Positions 56,690-64,000 of a stretch of DNA of 64,000 bases are shown here, one piece after another. The DNA is from Strix aluco (Eukaryota > Chordata > Aves > Strigiformes > Strigidae). The notes under the pieces were generated by a model, which had not been told where the DNA came from, searched no databases, and was given only the letters and a program-made list of their open reading frames with translations. A program made the position numbers and the translations under genes. How positions within the stretch are numbered: position 1 is the stretch's first letter; each line of letters opens with the position of its first letter. The stretch lies in contig NC_133948.1 of assembly GCF_031877795.1 (NCBI RefSeq), forward strand, positions 12,260,948 to 12,324,947, written 5' to 3'.

Positions 56690-59600
56690 TGCGAAAACGG
56701 GACGTTTCTTTATTCCTATTGCTGGTGACAAAATAACGTTTATACAAATACATCGTCAGGCGGGCACGGCGCCGCGGAGGGCGGGCGGGGGGGCTGCCGG
56801 CATCGTGCTGGGACCCAGAGACTGAAGGGGCACGGCCAGCACGGCTGCCACGGCCCCAACCCCGCGGTCGCAGCTGGGGTGCCCGAAGGGGATGGCGCGG
56901 AGGAGACGCACCAGCAGCCCAAAGGCCACGCTGTGAGAGATACAAATACATGTCCTGTAACAGCACGCAGCTCCAGGCAGACGGAGATGGTGTTTGCTGG
57001 TGTTCGGTTTTCCCTCTGCTGCTGAGGAAGAGGTGGTGACCCTGCCAGGCAGCCGTCCCTGTGCCTTGTCCTTACCACAGAGCTTCAGGGAGAGGGCAGC
57101 AGTCGAGTCCGAGGGCTACACCCGATACCGGCCACGCTCTGGGGCAGCACAGGGCTCGGTACCTCGATGCGCAGGACAGAGGACAAACATTGGGAAACAG
57201 TTGAGGAGGATGTAATGAAACACAGAGCTGAGAAGTAGTTACCACGTTTGGACCTTACTGCTTCACCACCGTGACATCCTTCACGCGTTTCTGACTTCTA
57301 AACGCTTGTTTTATTCTTCCAGAACCCTCGGACAAGTGGAACAAACATCCTCAAGCGCTAGAAGGGAGGCTGCTGCTTCTCTGCAGCAAGAGACGTTGAG
57401 AATCCTAAGGAAAACACACAAAGATGCTTCCTACCAAAAATGGAGGACAGCAGTACCCAGTCCGTACAAGACGAGACGACCTTCCTTCACAAGGTGCAAT
57501 GTATTCCTCAGTAAATCATGAAAACGTCTGTGCAGGAAGCCTGCTTGCATGGATTCTAAGCACTCGCCTCAAAAACGTGAAAAAGAGGTCCTGGTGCTAA
57601 GAGGACAAATACTGGTAAGATTTAGCATGAGTTTGTGGGTTTGGTCCCTTTTTTTGTGAGAACAGAACACAGTATGATCCCAACTCTTCTCTTTCCAACT
57701 CAGCACATGACCTGAGAGAAGCTGTCTGCACAGATACCTTTTCCCTTCCTCAAACTTCAACCGATACTGAAAACACCTCCCTTGCGTTCAGCACCTGGCT
57801 AGGACAGACCATCCACCTGACAAGAATGAGATCCCACAGGAATTTCTTCCTAGGCTCACTGGCATGAGTAGCTTTGACCCATCATTAAAGCATCAGAGCA
57901 CACAATCCAGAAGGAAGATGCTCTGTTAAACCATGTTTACCAGAGACATCGTCCCTGCCACAAAGATAAGACCCTTTATAGAAAGCATCTAAGAGAAAAG
58001 GAACCTTAGAGAAGCAGCTGAAGTGGGGACAGGAGTTTGGAAATCCCTGACTTTTTGGATTACAATCAACTTTTTCAGTGCTGGATTGCCCGCTTGTAGG
58101 GACTTTTTTCTGCAGCATGTTTTTTGGGCAAAGACCTTCTAATTTGGCAAAGCAAATTCAGCAAGAAACTGAGGGGTGCTGCTGCTGCCTGCAAGTCTTC
58201 TGGTTTTCCTCCAGTTTTCCTTTTCTTATTGCTGAATAGCTGATACATTCTCCAATGGGAAAGCAACTGCTTCAATGCTTTTTTGTCATCACAACTGGCA
58301 GAGATAATGACTAAAGACAGGAATTCACTTTCCTATCAGCATCAAATGCCTCATTTACATTTGGCAGAGCTCTCCTGCCGTCAGTTGCACTCTGAAAAGC
58401 AGCGGCTAGATGGCACCCACACCCCTGCAAATACCCCGACCGCGCAGAGCTGCACGCTGACTCCTACCAACAGCTCACACAAGTTGGTATTTGCCTGCAC
58501 AGTAATTTCTGCTGCTCGCTCTGGCAACAGTCCACCTTCCTTTTAAGAACCTTTACGCAGTGACATAGAAAACAGATGGGAATCATCACACTCATAAGAA
58601 AAGCAAGAGGTTGCTTCATGCAGAAAATGTGATAAAAGTAACATTTAAAGGCACCTGGATTTATACTACATACAAATTCAGCTCAATATGCTAAGATTTC
58701 CTAGGGAGTAACTAGCAGGCTCTTCAGATACTATTCTGAGCATCTCAGAACACTTCAGGATGAAAAACACACTTCCAGGCAGTTCTGCCTTGTCACAAGT
58801 AACTTCCAGCAGAACAAATGTTTCCCACCTCACTGGCACAGCACGAGGCCTTCTGAAGACAATCACTGCGAGAGGCATCTCAAGCTCCACCTTACAAGCA
58901 GCTTTAACTGATTCTGAAGTAACTAAACAAGATTGCCTAAGTGCCTTTGGAGATGCTGGAGGGGATTGATGGTAGCAGAATTGTTCTTCATCTTTCAATC
59001 AGGCAGACCTTGCCCCTCCACATTCCCAAGACATTTGTTGTGGTTGCTCATGATTAATGCTCCACCCAGAACAGGTCATTTGTTGTGGTTAATCATAATT
59101 AAATATCTTCCCAAGAGCTGGAGATTCTTTCATGGCTGCCACCCCACATACTCTCACTGCTTACCCTGATGCCAGCTGATCTTCTACGCCAAAGTTAACA
59201 TCATTAATCTGCAAGGTAAAGGCAGTGGTTTCCTATTGCTATATGCATTAAGAGGATCCAGGCTGTGATGCCCACCCCACTTAATCCTGCTAAAACATAA
59301 ACTATGTTGAATCTTACTTAACACAATAGGTAACCAACTGTATCCACCAAGGAGTTAGATTTCAAGGAAGAAATGGAACTAACTAATACTAGCAAACATC
59401 TCTAGTCTAGACACAACCTAGTCTCCATGTACAAAAGACACAACTGACCAGCCCAGCGAGGGGACAGAAAAAACGCCAGTCTTGAGAGACAGCAAAATAG
59501 GCAGAAAAGGGTTTTGCTAGCTGAGATTTTGCACGGTCAGGAGTTGGGGCCCAGCATGGCTGCTGGGAAGACACAGGTCTCCTCTTCCCACTGCATGATG

Positions 59601-60900
59601 CTATTTCCTATCGCCAGATCCCAAACTGTGAAGTACATCCGCTGGTCTGGCGGTAACTACCTTGGCAGAAGAACTTCCTAAACCATAAATAAGCAGCTAA
59701 GTAGGCAAAGCAGTGATGGGAACTCAAACAATTAAAAAGAGAATCACATAAATTCTCACTTTGTAAGAATCCCGCTCTGTAACACTGAGTGATCTGACCC
59801 GGGAAGCTTTTAGCTACTAATACCTCAAATGAGCTGGTAACACCACCATCTCTCCCTCCAGCACCTCTGACAGATCGTTCAGGTTTAAAAGTATACAGAG
59901 ATTGAAGCCTAGGAAGCTTGGCTTCCTACACATTTTTCAAGTGATTTTCCACATTCTTCCTTTTTCCTCTAAGTCCCACTAGACTGACACCTCCCCTCCA
60001 CCCCAGCTAGACTGACAATGTGCTGTCGATCTAAAAAGCAATATATTCTGTAGCAAGAGCCAAAATTCCTACACAAAGGGAAGCAGGAGAAATGGTAAAT
60101 ATAGTATTAACTTCAGCTCTAAGGTTGACCCCTGAGCTCCACAATGCAACAATCTGCTCACAAGAGCTCAAGTAGAAATGCTATCAGACTGACTCGATGA
60201 CCAACCTGGATAAAGTCCCTTTTTCCCCCCTACCTCGTATCTCTAGTGAAATCTCTGGCAAGACACAGATTAAACTGTTCTCAGGAGCAGCTCAGGCCCC
60301 TGGATGCAGAAGGAAGATTCCTGCACTGCTTAGAAGCTGAATTGGTCTCTTATTTTATCCTTCCCACTGGAGAACACTGGGATGCACCCTAAAAAGCAAT
60401 GTCAGCCATGCTACAAACTAAACCACTGTGCACTAAAGAGATGATCTACCAACTGAAGAAGAGATCTGCTCTTCAGGCATCACTGGCTACTTAAAAGGGT
60501 AAAATTTTCCTGCTAAGAAATAGCTTGACCAAACAACCTGACCTCTTGAAAGAGGGTGGTCACCCAACAGGTGAAACATCAGAAGCACTAAAGGTGCAAC
60601 CCAACTATAAAGAATGTAACAGCAAGAATTTTCTAATAGTGCCTCTGATCCATGACCTAACCAAGGTACCAGAAGGTATCCAGAAACAGAGAATGAGAAG
60701 CAGGATACGTTGAGTGTTGGATAGAGAAGTGTTTGCAGGGAGATTTCCTTTACTTTCATGAGCTGTCGTCTTTGCTTCATGTTTTCAGCCTCATGCAAGG
60801 AGAAAAGGTTTGGCAAGAAGCCTTGTTGCACGAGACAGCAACTCCAGTCCACTCCTGGACATTTGGAACAGCATCACAGCATCCAGTGGAAACAGAATGA
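56690..60900 (-). other. UNC119B: UNC119B 3'UTR (inferred, about 4.2 kb)
   Basis: From the UNC119B stop to the minus-strand hexamer at 56714-56709 I see no coding exon, RNA gene or transposon. An alternative AATAAA lies at 57315-57310. A 14-bp word (catttgttgtggtt) is repeated at 59032 and 59077 in a diverged 45-bp direct duplication. A long UTR is recalled for mammalian UNC119B, which supports this reading, but transcript evidence is needed to confirm continuity. Confidence 0.6.
56709..56714 (-). terminator. UNC119B poly(A) signal candidate
   Basis: TTTATT on the plus strand is AATAAA on the minus strand. It is the last canonical hexamer before the ACADS promoter and is followed on the minus strand by GT-rich sequence (ctgtgctgggc). 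It lies about 230 bases from the ACADS ATG. Confidence 0.55.
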
Positions 60901-61013
60901 TTACTGTCCTCCATTGTAAGCATAGTCGGCCTTGTTGTGCATAATCAACTTGTTGTCCACAAAGTAAAAGCTGTCTGAGCGGGTCTCGTATGGATTTTCA
61001 ACCATCAGACGGA
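60901..61013 (-). CDS. UNC119B: UNC119B exon 5 with stop
   Basis: 113 nt, residues 201-237 plus [23 protein letters not shown], then [16 protein letters not shown]. The acceptor is ctttcacag. Confidence 0.97.
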
Positions 61014-63901
61014 CTGTGAAAGAGAAAGCTCAATTACATTCAAAAGCCTGCCACACTCCACTGGACAGCACAAACTCAGAGGAAAAAAGAACTCTGCCAC
61101 TCTGCCGGATTTACCAGGCTGATGCTCTGCCCTACGCAAGAGAAGCAAACTGCTCTGCTGAGCACGCTTCGAAAGCTCTGGCCTGCCCCCTCCTATTCTT
61201 CCTAATAACAGGACAAGTGCTGTCAAAAGCAACAGGGGATTGAGTAATCTCACACAAGACGACCTCAGAAACTGTCAGAGCCACCACTACAGCAGAGCAG
61301 CAATCATGTCTGTAAGCAGGGAGGTAGCAACCTGCAAATGAAAAAGCGGCGTCATTCCCCACATGTACACAGGCAGGGTACAAACTCTGCGCCTCCTCCC
61401 GCACCTAGGCAGCCACAGAAGGGCCCACGTGCTCCTGCTCTGTCCACCCCCTGAGGTCAAACATATCCTGTGCAATGTATATTTGCAGAGATCTTAGTAG
61501 GCTCAAAACCACACCTCTCAGAGAAGAGCCAGCTCTGTTCCAAAGCAGAAGGCTCAAGCCCTAACAAGCAAGTGCTGAAAACAGATGCGTGGCTACCAAG
61601 AGAACCCTTTTTCAGGGTTTTGTTATCTTCTGGGCTACACTGTTAGGCATCAGGCATGTCAGCCCTGTGACTGATCAGTTCTTGCAGCCTGGGACTTGAC
61701 AACACAGGTTGCCTTCAGCTTTCGTTTTCAAAGAAGGAGAATTTGCAGCACAAATCTGTAATTCAGTCAAGATTACACACAGCTTAAACCAGGAACCTGT
61801 ATCTATTTATTCCTGTCCCACTCCATCCCAGTCACAACTTCTTTCACAAGGAGAGAGAGGGAGAAAAGGAGTATATGCACACACACAAACAAAACACAAC
61901 TCAGTGTGCGAAAGGAGATACTTACTAAGGTCTTCTGAGAGCTGAGGGAATTCATAAATGTGTTCACATGTGTTTCTGCTACTGGGGATGCAGAAGCCAA
62001 AATCAAAGTCAAAGTTCTTCAGCAAGCGATCTCGGAAGTAATGTCTCTCAATCATTCGAAAGTTTGACACTGGCTTTTCTCCCACTGTGAATTCCACTCT
62101 GTATGCAAAAAGTAGGAGAAAACCAGCTAAGACGACATACCTCTCTTCCCATTGGAAGGACAGAGCCTTGGACCCGAGGCTACACAAGAATCCAACAGGT
62201 CATTCCAGAGAGAGAGAGAGACTTTGACATCTGTAGTGTAAGATGGGTTCCCACTAGTCTTTGACTCAGTTTTGTTACAAATTGTCAAGGGACACTTTAT
62301 AAACATCTGATTCTCCCTTCTTTCTGTGAACTCATACTCACGTTGCACCAACAGTCCGAAGACGGAGGAATGCTGGGGTGAACTGGTAACGAACAAAGCG
62401 GCCTGCACTAGCGTCCAGTTCACTGGTGTCATCTTCATCCTCGTCATCTTGCTCTAGAAAACACAACAGCTCAAAGTTATCCTGCTAATAGCGTACACAT
62501 AAGGTAATACTGGCTAGCGGGTGTATTGGGACAAGCTGCCTATTACACAGGCACTGAACATAAAGGTGTTTAATGACTGGTCTGAGACTCATACTGGCAC
62601 TAAATAATAAAGAAAGATCTGCTATGATGGCACAGCCTTGGTGGCTCCGGAGCTGAAACCACACTCAATCTAAAAGGATATCCCCCCTCACAATTGCCAA
62701 AGCACATGAAAGACACTCGGTACCATAACCAACCAACAAGGGAAGATTTGCAGTTGATAGTACTCTCATCTCCTGATAACCACTTCATGTTTTTATGACA
62801 AGTTTCTCAGCAGAGGTAAACTCAGAGTTGCTGGAATTTCAGAAGAATTTAGTCACCAGGACATATCAAAGGTTACCTTTCTCCTTGGTTTGCATGGGTC
62901 CTGCACTGCAACTTCTCAGCTTGGCGAGCCTCTCTCGCCTCCCCGCAATGTTAGCATAACATACCTGAAGCAGATGGCTTTGCAATTTCAAACAACACTG
63001 TTCCAGTTTCAAGGTCTCGGATCTTAAACCTGGTGAAGTCAATGTTGTAAATGTTGTCCTCGGGTTTGCATAAATAATCTAGAAGAGAAAGAAAACATAT
63101 AGTACCATTTCAAAAGATCTCTGAGCAATTACCAAAGGAACTTCTTTTTTTTTGCTAGCCCCAGCCCGTTAAGATACATACTGCACGTTGTTTTGCAGCT
63201 TTAGGAAAGCAGGACAAAATTGAAGCTAGGAGAAACAAAGGCACACTAGGTGCCAGACAGCAGAGCAAGAAAGGGAAGGAATCGGGACAGAAAAGCAGAG
63301 ATCTGCAACCCAAGAGGAAAAAAACTCAAACAACAAAACCCGAAGAACACCTCAAACTTTCTGGAAGTTGTAACAAAGCACACGGCGCTGCTGCCGCCGG
63401 CGCCGGCCAAGGCGCACACTCCTCAGCCGGTTCCGAGGCCGGCGCCCCGGCTGGCACCACTAATCCAGGGCGCCCCGGCTCCGCCGCTCCCTCCGCCGCC
63501 GCAGGGGCACGGCCCGGCCCGGCTCCGCGCCCCCGGCCGCGCAGCCCCCTGAGCCGCGGCGAACGGAGCCGCGCGGGGCGGGGGGGCGAGGGGGCGCCCG
63601 CCCGGGAACCGCGGACCAGCCGGCCCCCGGCCGAGCGCTGCCGGCCCGAGGCGCCCCCGCCGCGGGGCCCGGCGCCCGCGCTCCCCGGCCCGCACTCACT
63701 CTCCGTCACCCGGCACAGCCCCAGGACGTGCTCGGGCCGGACGGTCTCCAACGCCAGCAACTCGGACTCGGTCCACGGTGGCCTCGGCGCCGCGTCGGCC
63801 GAGCCGCGCCGTCCCCGCAGGCGGCTGAGCGGCCCCCCGGTCCCTGGCGGCGGCTTCTTCTCCGGGCCCGCCGCCGCCGCCCTCGCCTTCGAGCCGCTCA
63901 T
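60901..63901 (-). CDS. UNC119B: UNC119 lipid-binding chaperone B (complete, 5 exons)
   Basis: UNC119B is a soluble chaperone whose beta-sandwich (GMP-PDE delta family) binds N-myristoylated cargo such as NPHP3. It releases cargo in cilia when ARL3-GTP binds. Five exons join to 237 aa, about 14 shorter than human by recall, the difference lying in the low-complexity N-terminus (residues 1 to about 45, Ala/Gly/Pro/Arg-rich). The conserved part begins [17 protein letters not shown]. It continues [20 protein letters not shown], an acidic insert (EQDDEDEDD), [20 protein letters not shown], the family hallmark [20 protein letters not shown] and the C-terminus [11 protein letters not shown]. All four introns are GT-AG and phase-compatible. 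The acidic insert and N-terminus separate it from paralogue UNC119A. It lies just upstream of ACADS on the same strand. Confidence 0.97.
61014..61925. other. UNC119B intron 4 (912 bp)
   Basis: A GT-AG intron with no recognisable content. Intron 2 (62454-62964) and the non-island part of intron 1 (63079-63384) also show nothing. Confidence 0.85.
61926..62098 (-). CDS. UNC119B: UNC119B exon 4
   Basis: 173 nt, residues 143-201: [20 protein letters not shown], then [20 protein letters not shown] and [17 protein letters not shown]. It forms the core of the lipid-binding sandwich. The acceptor is tgcatacag and the donor gtaagt. Confidence 0.97.
62342..62453 (-). CDS. UNC119B: UNC119B exon 3
   Basis: 112 nt, residues 106-143. 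It begins with an acidic run ([16 protein letters not shown]) that is typical of UNC119B and continues [20 protein letters not shown]. The acceptor is tttctag and the donor gtgagt. Confidence 0.96.
62965..63078 (-). CDS. UNC119B: UNC119B exon 2
   Basis: 114 nt, residues 68-106: [20 protein letters not shown], then [18 protein letters not shown]. The acceptor is ctcttctag and the donor gtatgt. Confidence 0.96.
63700..63901 (-). CDS. UNC119B: UNC119B exon 1, coding part
   Basis: 202 nt, residues 1-68. It starts [12 protein letters not shown], runs through a basic, Pro/Gly-rich stretch, and ends VLGLCRVTE plus one base. The donor is gtgagt. The exon is very GC-rich and lies in a CpG island; the start is chosen because human UNC119B also begins MSGS. 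Confidence 0.95.
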
Positions 63902-63915
63902 CGCCCCGCCGCCGC

Positions 63916-63924
63916 CAAGATGGC
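63916..63924 (+). promoter_or_regulatory. YY1-like site
   Basis: CAAGATGGC followed by CGCC resembles the YY1 consensus AAGATGGCGGC and lies 15-23 bases upstream of the UNC119B ATG, on the opposite strand. Sites of this type cluster at housekeeping-gene starts. Motif evidence only. Confidence 0.4.
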
Positions 63925-63988
63925 CGCCGCCTCCCCCCGTAGCTATGGGAGCGAGGGGCGGGGCCGCGGCGGGTCAGAGGGCGCGGGC

Positions 63989-64000
63989 GTTGCCTAGCAA
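63989..64000. promoter_or_regulatory. RFX X-box-like palindrome
   Basis: GTTGCCTAGCAA, at the window edge and about 90-100 bases upstream of the UNC119B ATG, matches the two half-sites of the RFX X-box (GTTGCC and GGCAAC-like GCAA). The next base, expected C, is outside the window. RFX factors drive ciliary genes, and UNC119B serves cilia. Confidence 0.55.

Larger units (their letters stand above)
63385..64000. promoter_or_regulatory. UNC119B: CpG island, UNC119B promoter and exon 1
   Basis: A very CpG-rich segment covers the start of intron 1, exon 1 and the upstream region, and runs off the window. It has GC boxes (ggggcggggc near 63955-63964) and no TATA box. Confidence 0.85.

Overview
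The window is vertebrate nuclear DNA and almost certainly avian. The evidence is a well-preserved CR1 LINE 3' end, a second decayed CR1 copy, an ERVL-type solo LTR of the kind common in bird genomes, compact introns, and GC-rich CpG-island promoters in an AT-rich background. It holds three protein-coding genes in the order SPPL3 (+), ACADS (-), UNC119B (-). This is the conserved UNC119B-ACADS-SPPL3 block of human 12q24.31, read from the opposite end.

Region by region: 1-18280 is the 3' part of SPPL3 intron 1; the first coding exon, which supplies only 23 coding bases, lies upstream of the window. SPPL3 exons 2-11 run from 18281 to the stop at 42280, followed by a 3'UTR with several possible poly(A) signals between 42957 and 48669. 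ACADS, on the minus strand, has all ten coding exons between 56481 (ATG) and 49938 (stop); its likely poly(A) signal at 48731-48726 faces the most distal SPPL3 signal at 48664-48669. UNC119B, also on the minus strand, has all five coding exons between 63901 and 60901. Its long 3'UTR appears to run to a poly(A) signal at 56714-56709, about 230 bases upstream of the ACADS start codon. The UNC119B CpG-island promoter is cut by the window end.

Every exon boundary was worked out by hand. All 22 complete introns are GT-AG, and the joined frames are open: SPPL3 384 aa once the missing 23 bases are counted, ACADS 413 aa, UNC119B 237 aa. The three proteins have unrelated jobs: Golgi intramembrane proteolysis of glycosyltransferases, mitochondrial short-chain fatty-acid oxidation, and lipid-modified cargo transport to cilia. 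Their adjacency is ancestral synteny, not an operon-like unit.

I found no undescribed biological system. The observations most worth checking are an RFX X-box-like palindrome in the UNC119B promoter, a tandem duplication that doubles the ACADS exon 1 splice donor, an NRF1-like site beside a 41-bp GC-box tandem duplication in the ACADS promoter, the close tail-to-tail and tail-to-head gene spacing, an intact-ended solo LTR with its target-site duplication, and a 13-bp perfect hairpin in SPPL3 intron 1.
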